Below are positions 34,742-43,365 of a stretch of 64,000 nucleotides of DNA, in pieces. The stretch is from DATAES01 sp963802415 (GTDB lineage Bacteria; Actinomycetota; Acidimicrobiia; Acidimicrobiales; JACDCH01), in assembly GCA_963802415.1 (NCBI GenBank), contig CAWDIH010000001.1, positions 2,480,001 to 2,544,000 of the forward strand. Direction: 5' to 3'. Position 1 is the stretch's first letter; each line of letters starts with the position of its first letter. A program made the translations under genes and the position numbers. The notes under the pieces were generated by a model. That model searched no databases and was not told the DNA's origin. It saw only the letters and a list, made by a program, of their open reading frames with translations.

Positions 34742-36740
34742 GCTGGACCGCGAACGCGTCTTCGTTCTCGACCGGCGCGGCGCAGACGAAGTCGCGGCAC
34801 ACGTATGCGTACCCGTCCCGCCGCTCCGCCCACAGCGGCGACTCGTACGGCTCTCCCCAAGCGATGACGGCGTTCGGGAGGTAGCGCCGCTGCGCGACCT
34901 GGACGAGGTCCGGACGATCGCCGACGACCGCGATCTCGGTCACGCCGGCGTCGAGCAGGTCCACTGCCTCGAGCAGGTGCGCGAACGCCGTCGGATGTTG
35001 GCCGGCCACGTTGCCGAGCAGCCGGACGATCTCTTCGGCGCGGTCGCGGTAGCGCTCGACACCGGTGAGCGCGGCGAGCCGGGTGAGGCCGACGGCCGCC
35101 ATCGAGTTCGCCGACGGTGTCGCGTCGTCGAGCAGGTCCTTCGATCGCGTGATCAGCTGCTCGCCGTCCGAACCGATGGTGAAGAGCCCGTAGCTGTCCT
35201 CGTCCCAGAACAGTTCGAGCAACGAGTCAGCGGTCTCCACTGCGGCGAGGATCCAACGCGCCTCGCCGGTTGCTTCGCCCAGACGCGTGAACGCTTCGAC
35301 CAGTGCCGCATGGTCCGCTGCGAACGCGAGGGTGTGCGCACCGTGGTCCTGCTGCCAGGCGCGCAACCAGCGGCCATCCGCCCGTCGCAGGTCGCGAAGC
35401 AGGAACTCGCCGTTGGCGCGTGCCGCATCGAGCCAGTCGTCGCGTCCAGTTGCGGCCGCTGCTTCTGCGAGCGTGCTGAGGAACAGGGCGTTCCATTCGG
35501 CGAGGACCTTGTCGTCGAGGCCCGGACGCACTCGCCGAGCGCGCACCTCGAACAGTCGAGCACGCACCTGTTCGATCTCGGGAGGGCGCAGCAGGTCGCC
35601 GCGACGGCTGATCCGATTCAGGATGTTGTGACCCTCGAAGTTGCCTTCGTCGGTGACGCCGTACCACTCGATGGCCGCCTCGGTGAGCTGTGGGTCTTCG
35701 TCGAGCGCAGCGCGGACCTCCTCGGGGGTCCACACGTAGAACTTGCCCTCGACCCCTTCTGAGTCCGCGTCCTCGGCGGAGTAGAAGCCGCCATCGGGAT
35801 GACGGAGGTCGCGCAAGACGTAGCCGATCGTCTCGTCGAGCACCTGCCGGTAGACGTCCGATCTCGTGACCTGCCACGCGTGCAGGTAGATACGAGCGAG
35901 CAGCGCCTGGTCGTACAGCATCTTCTCGAAGTGCGGCACGAGCCAGATGCGATCCACCGAGTAGCGGGCGAAGCCGCCACCGAGATGGTCGTAGATCCCA
36001 CCCGATGCCATCGCCTCGAGTGACGTCTCGACCGTGGCCAGCGCCTGAGGCGCGTGGTTGCGCCGGTGTGCCCGCAATAGGAGCTCGAGGCTGATCGTCT
36101 GTGGGAACTTCGGCTGCGCGCCGAAGCCGCCCCAGTCGTCGTCGTGCTGCTCGCGCAGATGTCCGTACGCCGCCGTCAATGTCTCGGTGCCGGGAACGTC
36201 ACACGACGGATCGATGGTCCCGAGCGCGCTTCGGCTCACAGCCTCGGTCAGTTCCTCCGCGTGACCGACGAGGTCGTCTCGTCGGTTGCGCCACGCGTCT
36301 TCGATGGCGCGGCAGAGGTCGACGAAGCCGGGCAGTCCGTGCCTCGGCAGCTTCGGGAAGTAGGTGCCGCAGTAGAAGGGGCGGCCGTCGGGCGTGCAGA
36401 AGACCGTCATCGGCCAGCCACCCTGGCCTGTCATCGCTTGTGTTGCGGCCATGTAGATGGCGTCGACGTCGGGGCGTTCCTCGCGGTCGACCTTCACGTT
36501 GACGAACAGCTCGTTCATCACCGCCGCAGTGCCGGTGTCCTCGAACGACTCGTGCGCCATCACGTGGCACCAGTGACAGGCGGAGTAGCCGACGGACAGC
36601 AGCAACGGCTTGTCCTCGGCGCGAGCTCGTGCGAAGGCCTCGTCGCCCCACTGGTACCAGTCAACCGGGTTGTCTCGGTGCTGCCGCAAGTACGGACTCG
36701 TCGCGTCAGCCAGCCGATTCACCTCGCTGACGCTATCCAT
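34734..36740 (-). CDS. Thioredoxin domain-containing protein, DUF255/YyaL family
   Basis: A 668-residue protein. The N-terminal thioredoxin-like domain carries NRLADATSPYLRQHRDNPVD, then CHWCHVMAHESFED (CxxC) and VDREERPDVDAIYM and GQGGWPMTVFCTPDGRPFY; the C-terminal two-thirds is an alpha/alpha-barrel with GGFYSAEDADSEGVEGKFYV-type glycoside hydrolase-like repeats. The family (SSP411/spermatogenesis-associated protein 20) is widespread, but its activity is unproven. Intact. Confidence 0.93.
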   Translation of the reverse strand: MDSVSEVNRLADATSPYLRQHRDNPVDWYQWGDEAFARARAEDKPLLLSVGYSACHWCHVMAHESFEDTGTAAVMNELFVNVKVDREERPDVDAIYMAATQAMTGQGGWPMTVFCTPDGRPFYCGTYFPKLPRHGLPGFVDLCRAIEDAWRNRRDDLVGHAEELTEAVSRSALGTIDPSCDVPGTETLTAAYGHLREQHDDDWGGFGAQPKFPQTISLELLLRAHRRNHAPQALATVETSLEAMASGGIYDHLGGGFARYSVDRIWLVPHFEKMLYDQALLARIYLHAWQVTRSDVYRQVLDETIGYVLRDLRHPDGGFYSAEDADSEGVEGKFYVWTPEEVRAALDEDPQLTEAAIEWYGVTDEGNFEGHNILNRISRRGDLLRPPEIEQVRARLFEVRARRVRPGLDDKVLAEWNALFLSTLAEAAAATGRDDWLDAARANGEFLLRDLRRADGRWLRAWQQDHGAHTLAFAADHAALVEAFTRLGEATGEARWILAAVETADSLLELFWDEDSYGLFTIGSDGEQLITRSKDLLDDATPSANSMAAVGLTRLAALTGVERYRDRAEEIVRLLGNVAGQHPTAFAHLLEAVDLLDAGVTEIAVVGDRPDLVQVAQRRYLPNAVIAWGEPYESPLWAERRDGYAYVCRDFVCAAPVENEDAFAVQLS

Positions 36741-36790
36741 CGAAGAGCCGAAGGATCTTCGATCGGTTCAGGTGGAGTCCGGTGGGTCGG

Positions 36791-36814
36791 CGAGGGAAGC
36801 GCCAGCGACGAGCC
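36791..36814 (+). repeat. Dispersed GC-rich repeat, copy 2 (24-bp match)
   Basis: Exact 24-bp copy of 3521-3544 (begins CGAGGGAAGCGCCAGCGACG), in the 128-nt gap between the DUF255 gene start and the cupredoxin-like gene end. The following bases diverge (GACAGCACGTACGAGCGACC), though GAGCGA motifs continue. The rest of the gap shows no gene. Confidence 0.7.
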
Positions 36815-36868
36815 GACAGCACGTACGAGCGACCCGAAGGGGAGCGAGTTCGTGTCGAAACACGGCTC

Positions 36869-37402
36869 TCAGTTGGGGTAGTTGTAGCCGCCGTTCGCTG
36901 AGCTCGCGTTCGAAGTCGAGGGGCCCGCGCCGGCGCCGGAGCCGCCGACTACATCGCCCGACTTGAAGAAGAACGCACCCTGCATGCCCTGGCTCTGATG
37001 GAAGGTGCAGTGGAACTCGGTCGCGCCCGCCTGCGGGAGCGTCACCTGCACGTCCATGTCCTGACCGGGCTGCAGGGTCTCGTCGACGTTCAGCGCGGTG
37101 CTCGTGAACGTGTGCGCGTTCTTGCCTTCGTTCTTCAAGTGGAGCGTCAGGGCCTGGCCAGGCGTGCCTTGGATGAACGTGGGCTCGAAGTAGAAGTCGT
37201 CCAGCTCGACGTCGAGCGCATTGCCGGTCGGCGACTTCGTTTCCTTGTTGTTGGTCTGTCCGGGCAGGGACACGGGCTGGCTGGCGTTGCCGCTGGACTG
37301 GGGACTGCTTCCGGAGGCCGTCGTACTCGAGCCGCCGCCGCAACCGACTGCGACGACCGCCAAGGGAGCGAGCAGAATCAGGATCTTGCGCACGCGACGC
37401 AC
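36869..37402 (-). CDS. Cupredoxin-like lipoprotein
   Basis: An exported protein of about 177 residues. The N-terminus VRRVRKILILLAPLAVVAVG-C is a lipoprotein signal with lipobox AVGC, then a Ser/Thr/Gly linker, then a plastocyanin-like beta domain: LDDFYFEPTFIQGTPGQAL, LKNEGKNAHTFTSTALN (His copper ligand), EFHCTFHQSQGMQGAFFF (Cys-His-Met ligands). A type I or CuA-like copper site is likely, possibly an electron carrier or copper chaperone. GTG starts at 37402 or 37393 are both possible. Divergent from the ECF sigma gene (70-nt gap), suggesting co-regulation. Confidence 0.88.
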   Translation of the reverse strand: MRRVRKILILLAPLAVVAVGCGGGSSTTASGSSPQSSGNASQPVSLPGQTNNKETKSPTGNALDVELDDFYFEPTFIQGTPGQALTLHLKNEGKNAHTFTSTALNVDETLQPGQDMDVQVTLPQAGATEFHCTFHQSQGMQGAFFFKSGDVVGGSGAGAGPSTSNASSANGGYNYPN

Positions 37403-37472
37403 TACGCAGCGGATGGCGCGGCGGATTGGGGGGTCGCGCAATCCCCCGACCGGAGAGCGTCGTACAGAAGAC

Positions 37473-38030
37473 GTGTGGGAAGTCTCCGACGAGGGGCTGG
37501 TCGCCGGGGTCGCAACGGGCGATCGCGACGCCGTGCTCACCTTCGTGCGCCGATTCCAGCGCATGGTGTTCGGCTGTGCGCTGGCTGTCGTCGGTGACCG
37601 AGGCCGGGCGGAGGACGTGGCACAGGAAGCCTTTGTGCGGGCGTGGCGGCACGCGGAGGCCTACGACGCCCGCCGCGGTTCGGTGTCGACGTGGCTGCTG
37701 GCCATCACTCGAAACCTCGCGATCGACGCGCTGCGGGTCGAGCGGGTGCGCCCCGCCGACGTCGTCGACGTGGTCGACCTGCGGCTCGTCGACGGTGCGG
37801 AAGGACCGGACGAGGTCGCAAACCGGAGCAGCGAGGTGGCGCGGGCCGTCACCGCGCTGCGCGCACTCCCCGAAGGGCAGCGCCGAGCAGTCGTTCTCGC
37901 GTCCGTGTACGGCCAGACGGCGGTCGAGATCAGCGAGCTCGAGCAGATCCCTCTCGGAACAGCGAAGACGCGGGTGCGCACCGGCCTGATCCGCTTGCGA
38001 GGCGCACTGTCGGCAGAGGTGCAGCAGTAG
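37473..38030 (+). CDS. ECF-family RNA polymerase sigma factor
   Basis: A 185-residue sigma-70 family member with only regions 2 and 4. Region 2: DRDAVLTFVRRFQRMVFGCA, DRGRAEDVAQEAFVRAWRHA, GSVSTWLLAITRNLAIDALR. Region 4: ALRALPEGQRRAVVLASVYG and EISELEQIPLGTAKTRVRTG. The GTG at 37473 gives the usual length (about 180-190). The next gene, 2 nt downstream, is its anti-sigma factor, so the pair forms one regulatory unit; the divergent copper lipoprotein is a candidate target. Confidence 0.93.
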   Translation: MWEVSDEGLVAGVATGDRDAVLTFVRRFQRMVFGCALAVVGDRGRAEDVAQEAFVRAWRHAEAYDARRGSVSTWLLAITRNLAIDALRVERVRPADVVDVVDLRLVDGAEGPDEVANRSSEVARAVTALRALPEGQRRAVVLASVYGQTAVEISELEQIPLGTAKTRVRTGLIRLRGALSAEVQQ

Positions 38031-38032
38031 CG

Positions 38033-38683
38033 ATGAACTGCTCGACCGTCACGGCAATCGCGCCCGATCTCGCGCTCGGGATGCTCTCGGGCGACGAGCG
38101 CGGCGAAGCACTCGCTCACCTCGACTCCTGCCGGCGGTGTCGCGACACGGTCGAGAAGCTCTCGACGACCGTGGACGCCATGAGCTTGCTCGCTCCGCTG
38201 GCCGATCCCGAGCCAGGGTTCGAAGAGCGCGTGCTCGGTCGCATCGATTTCGAAGATCGTCGCCGCGCGAAGCTCCGGCCCGCGATCTTGGTGGCCGCAG
38301 CCGCGGTTGTCGTCGTCGGCGCGCTCTTCGTGGCTGGAGCGCTGTGGCTCCGAGATGGAGGATCGTCGAACGATCAGATCGCGGCATACACCATGCGCAC
38401 GCCGAACGGTCGTGTCGTCGGCGAGGCGTACGTGCACGGCGGCGACTCGACCTGGGTGTTCGTCGACGTGCCCAAATGGAGCGAGGGCGGCGCCGGATCT
38501 GCGGCCGAGTACGCACTACGGGTCACGACGGACGACGGTCGATCGATCGTGATGCCCGGCAACTTCTCCGGCGGACAGGGTGGATGGGGCACGCGCGTCG
38601 CCGTCGACTCGACGGACGTGCGCGAGCTTGCCCTGGTCGACAGCACCGGTCGCGTCTGGTGCTCCGCGACCGTGCCCGTCTGA
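38033..38683 (+). CDS. Anti-sigma factor, zf-HC2 type with one membrane segment
   Basis: A 216-residue membrane protein. The cytoplasmic N-terminus has the anti-sigma zinc motif ALAHLDSCRRCRDTVEKL (H-x3-C-x2-C), a membrane segment AILVAAAAVVVVGALFVAGAL (about residues 85-105) and an extracytoplasmic sensor part (ITAYT-like QIAAYTMRTPNGRVVGEAY, FVDVPKWSEGG, WGTRVAVDS) similar to RskA C-terminal domains. Release on envelope stress would free the sigma factor encoded immediately upstream. Confidence 0.88.
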   Translation: MNCSTVTAIAPDLALGMLSGDERGEALAHLDSCRRCRDTVEKLSTTVDAMSLLAPLADPEPGFEERVLGRIDFEDRRRAKLRPAILVAAAAVVVVGALFVAGALWLRDGGSSNDQIAAYTMRTPNGRVVGEAYVHGGDSTWVFVDVPKWSEGGAGSAAEYALRVTTDDGRSIVMPGNFSGGQGGWGTRVAVDSTDVRELALVDSTGRVWCSATVPV

Positions 38684-38757
38684 CGCCGGATCGAGCCGGC
38701 GATCGCGAGCGCGGCTGCATTGCTCGAAGCGGCGCCGAGAACATCTAGGTTCAGATC

Positions 38758-39507
38758 ATGGACGTTCGGCTGGACGGCAGGGTCGCGCTCGTCACGGGCG
38801 CATCGAAGGGCATCGGGCGTGCAATCGCGGCGACGTTCGCAGCCTCGGGCGCGCGTGTGATGTTGTCGTCGCGCAAGCAGGACGCGCTCGACGAGGCTGC
38901 AGCCACGATGGACGGTGACGTCGCGACCTACGCGGCCAACGCCGGAGAACCGGAACAGGCGGCGGCGTGTGTGCAGGCGACGATGGACAGGTTCGGCGCC
39001 GTCGACATCCTGGTCAACAACGCCGCGACGAACCCGTACATGGGTCCGAGCATCGACATCGATCTCGCTCGCTACGACAAGACGCTCCAGGTCAACCTGC
39101 GAGGTCCACTGGTCTGGACGCAGCTCGTCTGGAAGGCGTCGATGGGCGAGCGGGGCGGCGCAGTAATCAACATCGCGTCGGTCGGCGCCATGGGCATCGA
39201 GCCCCGCATCGGCATCTACAACACGACGAAGGCAGCACTCGTCTACCTGACGCGCACACTGGCGGCGGACCTCGCCCCCGGTGTGCGAGTCAATGCAATC
39301 GCTCCGGGGTTGGTGAAGACGGACATGGCGCGGGCGCTCTGGGAGCCGAACGAGGCCGCGCTGGCCAAGCATCTGCCGCTGCAGCGGCTCGGCGAACCGG
39401 CAGACATCGGCAATGCCGCGCTGTTCCTTGCCAGCGAGCAGTCGTCGTGGATCACGGGCCACACGCTGGTCGTCGACGGCGGCGCGCTGATCAGTCCACG
39501 CGGCTGA
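38758..39507 (+). CDS. Short-chain dehydrogenase/reductase (SDR) family protein
   Basis: A 249-residue classical SDR. Cofactor loop TGASKGIGRAIAATFAASGA; NNA motif ILVNNAATNPYMGPSID; catalytic Ser-Tyr-Lys replaced by the visible INIASVGAMGI...IGIYNTTKAALVYLTR (Y-N-T-T-K, i.e. YxxxK); substrate-side GLVKTDMARALW. C-terminal ITGHTLVVDGGAL. Likely an NAD(P)-dependent 3-oxoacyl or 3-hydroxyacyl dehydrogenase; exact substrate unknown. Its stop is 10 nt before hairpin array locus C. Confidence 0.93.
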   Translation: MDVRLDGRVALVTGASKGIGRAIAATFAASGARVMLSSRKQDALDEAAATMDGDVATYAANAGEPEQAAACVQATMDRFGAVDILVNNAATNPYMGPSIDIDLARYDKTLQVNLRGPLVWTQLVWKASMGERGGAVINIASVGAMGIEPRIGIYNTTKAALVYLTRTLAADLAPGVRVNAIAPGLVKTDMARALWEPNEAALAKHLPLQRLGEPADIGNAALFLASEQSSWITGHTLVVDGGALISPRG

Positions 39508-39517
39508 CGTTCCTCCC

Positions 39518-39626
39518 GCACATTGTCGGCTCAGCCACGGAAACCGGTGGCTGAGTCGACACAGACGCGGGTGCCGTCGACTCTGTGTCGAATGGGCGAC
39601 CAGAACGGTGGCTGAAAGGACACAGA
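39518..39626 (+). repeat. Hairpin array with 16-nt spacer, locus C
   Basis: Same layout: 48-nt unit (39518-39565), 16-nt spacer (CGCGGGTGCCGTCGAC, 39566-39581), 45-nt unit (39582-39626). Dyads CCACGGAAACCGGTGG and the TCTGTGTC/GACACAGA bounds are present; unit 2 is more diverged in its left arm (AATGGGCGACC). It fills the space between the converging SDR and menE genes and may serve as a two-way terminator. Confidence 0.88.
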
Positions 39627-39646
39627 GTGCGCCGCGCCGTTGCTGG

Positions 39647-40714
39647 CTAGAGGTCGGTGCGGCGGATCTTGCCCAGCGCGGTGCGCGGCAACGACTCCGT
39701 CAGTTCGAGGGCACGCGGTGCGGCCCACGATCCGAGACGTTCTTTGACCGTCGATCGCAACTCATCGAGGGTCGGCGGAGAAGTCGGATCGGACGGCACG
39801 ACGATCGCGACAACTCGTTGGCCCCACTCGTCGTCGTCGCGCCCGACGACTGCGACCTCACGAACGGACGGCAACGACGTGAGCAGAGCTTCGACAGCGT
39901 CAGGCCACACGTTCTCGCCGCCCGTGACGATCATGTCGTCGACGCGACCGAACACGTGCAGCCGACCGCCATCGAGCGAGCCGACGTCTCCCGTCCGGAA
40001 CCATCCGCTCGCGTCCTTGGGGTCGGTGCCGTCGCGGTAGCAGCGCAACAGCATCGGTCCCCGCACGGCGATCTCACCGGATGCGGAGTCGACGGAGACG
40101 TCGATCCCGTCGAGCGGTACGCCGTCGTAGACGACGCCGCTTCCCGTTTCGGTCATGCCGTACGTGGTGACGCCGTTTGACGGCAGTTCGGCGGGCGGCG
40201 CCGCACCCCCGAGCACGATGACACGAAATCGCGCCGCGTCGATGCGGTGCAGCGCCGTCGCCACCAACGAGACGAGCGTGACTCCGTCGTCCGCGGCGCG
40301 CTCGCACTGCCGTTGCATCGAAGCCGGAATGCACGACCAGGGGCGTGCTCGTGACGAGGGCACGGGTGACGACGGCCAGACCACCGACGTGAGCGAGCGG
40401 CAGGCATGCGAGCCACCTGTCATGCAAAGGGTCGACCTGCAGACGATCGCTCGTCGCGACCGCCGAGGCCCGGACGGCGTCGTGGGTGAGCACGACGCCC
40501 TTCGGTTCGCCGGTCGTGCCGCTCGTCGCGACGACGAGCGCGTCGCCGTCGTCGACCGTTTCGTCGAGACGCATCACGTCCAGCAACGATTCGACTGCGT
40601 GCCCGGCAGGCGCGGGTCGACGGGCAGCACTGCGTCGCCGTTGTCCCACGCGCGGCGGAGCGCCTCGACGAAGCCGGGTCCACCAGGTAGGTCGATGGGG
40701 ACGAGGCGCCGCAC
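39647..40714 (-). CDS. menE: o-Succinylbenzoate--CoA ligase MenE-like AMP-binding protein (two frameshifts)
   Basis: Adenylate-forming ligase. The first part (GTG 40714, VRRLVPIDLPGGPGFVEALR, DNGDAVLPVDPRLPG) is compact, as in actinobacterial MenE. After a shift near 40603 come MRLDETVDDGDALVVATSGT then TGEPKGVVLTHDAVR (P-loop) and LACLPLAHVGGLAVVTRALV. After a second shift near 40315 comes the C-terminal half: GMTETGSGVVYDG, GWFRTGDVGSLDGGRLHVFG, RVDDMIVTGGENVWP and the catalytic lysine LPRTALGKIRR. Assigned to MenE from its menaquinone neighbours and short length; specificity otherwise could not be told from other acyl-CoA ligases. Confidence 0.82.
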
Positions 40715-40771
40715 GACGACAACATTGCATGATTCGTCGTCCCGCCATCGGCGACGGCAGACTCGCATCCC

Positions 40772-41677
40772 GTGAGCGAGCGAAGCGAGCGCAGCGAGCC
40801 GTCGAAGATCCGTCCCGGCGCCGACTGGAAGCCCGGGAACGACCGGGACTACCGCGACATCCGGTACGAGGTGGCGACGCCGACCGGCATGGACGGCGTG
40901 CAGATCGCCAAGCTCACGATCTGTCGCCCGGAGGTGCGCAACGCGTTCCGGCCTCAAACCTTGATCGAGCTCGCCGACGCGTTCGATCGTCGCGCGTGAG
41001 GACCTCTCGGTCGGCGTGATCGTCCTGACAGGCGAGGGGGACCAGGCCTTCTGCTCGGGTGGCGACCAGCGTGTGCGGGGCGACACCGGCTATCTCGCGG
41101 AGGACGACGCAGCGAAGCAAGGGGTCGGGCCGGTTCCACGTCACGGACTTGCAGGTGCAGATGCGCCGGCTACCGAAGCCGATCGTCGCGATGGTCGCCG
41201 GATACGCGATCGGCGGCGGTCACGTCCTGCACGTCGTCTGCGACCTCACCATCGCGGCGGACAACGCTCGCTTCGGGCAGACCGGCCCGAAGGTGGGCAG
41301 CTTCGACGGCGGATTCGGATCGAGCGTGCTGCTCGCGACTGGTCGGGCAGAAGAAGGCGAAGGAGATCTGGTTCCTGTGCCGGCAGTACGACGCGCCGCA
41401 GGCGCTCGACATGGGGCTGGTGAACACGGTCGTGCCGCTTGAAGATCTCGAGGTCGAGACCGTGCAGTGGTGCACCGAGATGCTTCGCCTCTCGCCGTTC
41501 GCGTTGCGGCTGCTCAAGGCGAGCTTCCACGCCGACGAGGACGGTCTTGCCGGCATCCAACAACTTGCCCACGACACGAACCTCTTGTTCTACGGCGCCG
41601 CTGAGGCGCAGGAAGGCCGCGAGGCGTACAAGGCTAAGCGGACTCCGGACTTTTCGCAGTTCCCGCGCCGTCCGTGA
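40772..41677 (+). CDS. menB: 1,4-Dihydroxy-2-naphthoyl-CoA synthase MenB (three frameshifts)
   Basis: Crotonase-fold ring-closing enzyme of menaquinone synthesis. Fragments in order: GTG 40772 with DIRYEVATPTGMDGVQIAKL, then RPEVRNAFRPQTLIELADAF; shift near 41000; VIVLTGEGDQAFCSGGDQRV and RGDTGYLAEDD; shift near 41130; FHVTDLQVQMRRLPKPIVAM, VAGYAIGGGHVLHVVCDLTI and GPKVGSFDGGFGSS; shift near 41338; VGQKKAKEIWFLCRQYDAP, ALDMGLVNTVVPLEDLE to stop 41677. SGGDQ and SFDGGFGS are MenB-specific. The first ten residues (SERSERSEPS) come from a dispersed DNA repeat. Confidence 0.88.
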
Positions 41678-42562
41678 ACAAGTGGATCGCTGGTGCGCGT
41701 CCGCGGACGCTCCCGGCGGCGATCGTGCCGGTGTTGGTCGGGACCGCATGCGCAGTCGGCGACACCGGGACCGGTCGAGGCATCGTGTGGTGGCGGGCCA
41801 TTGCGGCGATGGTCACTGCCATCGGGATCCAGGTCGGCACCAACTACGCCAACGACTACAGCGACGGCAAGCGTGGGACGGACGATCCTGGTCAGCGCGT
41901 CGGCCCGCCGCGCCTCGTCGGTTGGGGACTCGCCACGCCGCGAGGCGGTGCGCCGCGCCGCGATCGGCTCGTTCGCCGTCGCCGGGGTTGCGGGTCTCGC
42001 GCTCGCAATCGCGGTCAGTTGGTGGTTGTTGCTCGTCGGCGCCGCGTCGTTCGCGGCGGGCTGGCTGTACACCGGCGGCCCGAGGCCGTATGGCTACGCC
42101 GGGTTCGGCGAGGTGTTCGTGTTCCTGTTCTTCGGTGTGGTCGCGACGGTCGGCTCGACGTACGTGCAGACCGAGCGCATGACAGCACTGGCCGTCGGCG
42201 CGTCGATTCCGGTCGGTCTACTCGCCACCGCGTTGCTGGTGACGAACAACCTGCGCGACATCCCGAGCGACGCGCAGATCGGGAAGCGCACGTTGGCCGT
42301 CCGGCTGGGCGACAAGCGAACCAGGATCCTGTACGTGCTGTTGCTCGTCGGCGCGTTCGTGAGCGTTCCGTTCGTCGCCGGGCTCGGTGGTCGCCCCCTC
42401 GGAGCAGTCGCGCTGATCGCGATCCTGTTCGCCCAGAAGCCGGTCACCGCGGTTCTGTCGGGTGCGCGCGGACCGCAGTTGATCCCGGTGCTCGTCGCCA
42501 CGGGAAGAGTGCAGTTGGTGTTCGGCGTGCTGTTCGCTGCGGGTCTGGCGATCTCCGGTTAG
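41674..42562 (+). CDS. menA: 1,4-Dihydroxy-2-naphthoate polyprenyltransferase MenA (one frameshift)
   Basis: UbiA-family membrane prenyltransferase making demethylmenaquinone. GTG 41674 (overlap with menB stop) starts NKWIAGARPRTLPAAIVPVL, then GTNYANDYSDGKRGTDD (first Asp-rich prenyl-PP motif NDYSDxxxGxD). A shift near 41935 continues with REAVRRAAIGSFAVAGVAGL, YTGGPRPYGYAGFGEVFVFL, NNLRDIPSDAQIGKRTLAVR (second Asp motif) and several hydrophobic helices. Stop overlaps the converging menH-like gene. Confidence 0.9.
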
Positions 42563-43336
42563 AGCGCGTGGTCTGCCAGCCACTGCCGGAGCGTCGCCAA
42601 GAACGCTTCAGGCTGCTCCAGGTGCGCCGCGTGGCCGGCGTCGGGGATGAGCGCGATCGTCGGCGTTCGGACCGATGCAAGACATGAGCCGTTCGGCCTC
42701 GGCGCTGAACTTCTCGTCGTCTTCTCCGGCGATCACCAGCACCGGCATGTCGATCGTCGAGAGCGCGGCCACAGCGGCTCCTGCGAGCCGGTACCCGCTT
42801 GACGGAGGCTGTCGGCCAGTCCGTCGACGGTGTTCTCGCCTCGTTCTTCGCGGAACTGCGCTGCGTCTGGCAGACCTGCGAACAGCGGCTGTGCCAACCA
42901 GCTGTCGAGGAACGCCTCGAGTCCGTCGTGTTCGAGCCGGTGCGCCAGCGCCGCGTCGGCCCGACGGCGCTCGGCCCGTGCTTCTGGTTCGTCGATGCCG
43001 CCGGTGCCGCCAACGAGCACGAGGCCGTGGACGACCGAGGGATTCGCCAGCGCAGCGTGAAGCACGAAGCGTGCGCCCATCGAGTAGCCGATATAGGTCG
43101 CGCCCCCGCCTCGGACGGTGATCAGGCGCGCGCCCTCCGACAGCCCTGCGCGGACCTCCGACGACTTGCCGTGACCGGGCGCATCGACCCGCAGGACCTC
43201 GTGATCGAGCGGCGAGATCGGTGGCGACCGCGCCCCAGCAGTTGCGGTTCTGGGTGAACCCGTGCACCAACACGAGCCGCGGACCGTGACCGTCGACCTC
43301 CGCGTGGAGAGTGGACGGCGGCCCTTCATCGCGCAC
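42559..43336 (-). CDS. MenH-like alpha/beta hydrolase (about three frameshifts)
   Basis: Probable 2-succinyl-6-hydroxy-2,4-cyclohexadiene-1-carboxylate synthase. Fragments: GTG 43336, LHAEVDGHGPRLVLVHGFTQ then NRNCWGAVATDLA; shift near 43215; DHEVLRVDAPGHGKSSEVRA, ATYIGYSMGARFVLHAALAN (GYSMG nucleophile elbow, Ser), LVLVGGTGGIDEPEARAERR; shift near 42770; STIDMPVLVIAGEDDEKFSA (Asp region); shift near 42675; TIALIPDAGHAAHLEQPEAF (catalytic His) and stop 42559. GYSMGAR is characteristic of MenH. Divergent from menD (30-nt gap). Confidence 0.8.
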
Positions 43337-43365
43337 GCAGACCACACTTGCACGAAGATGGGCGG

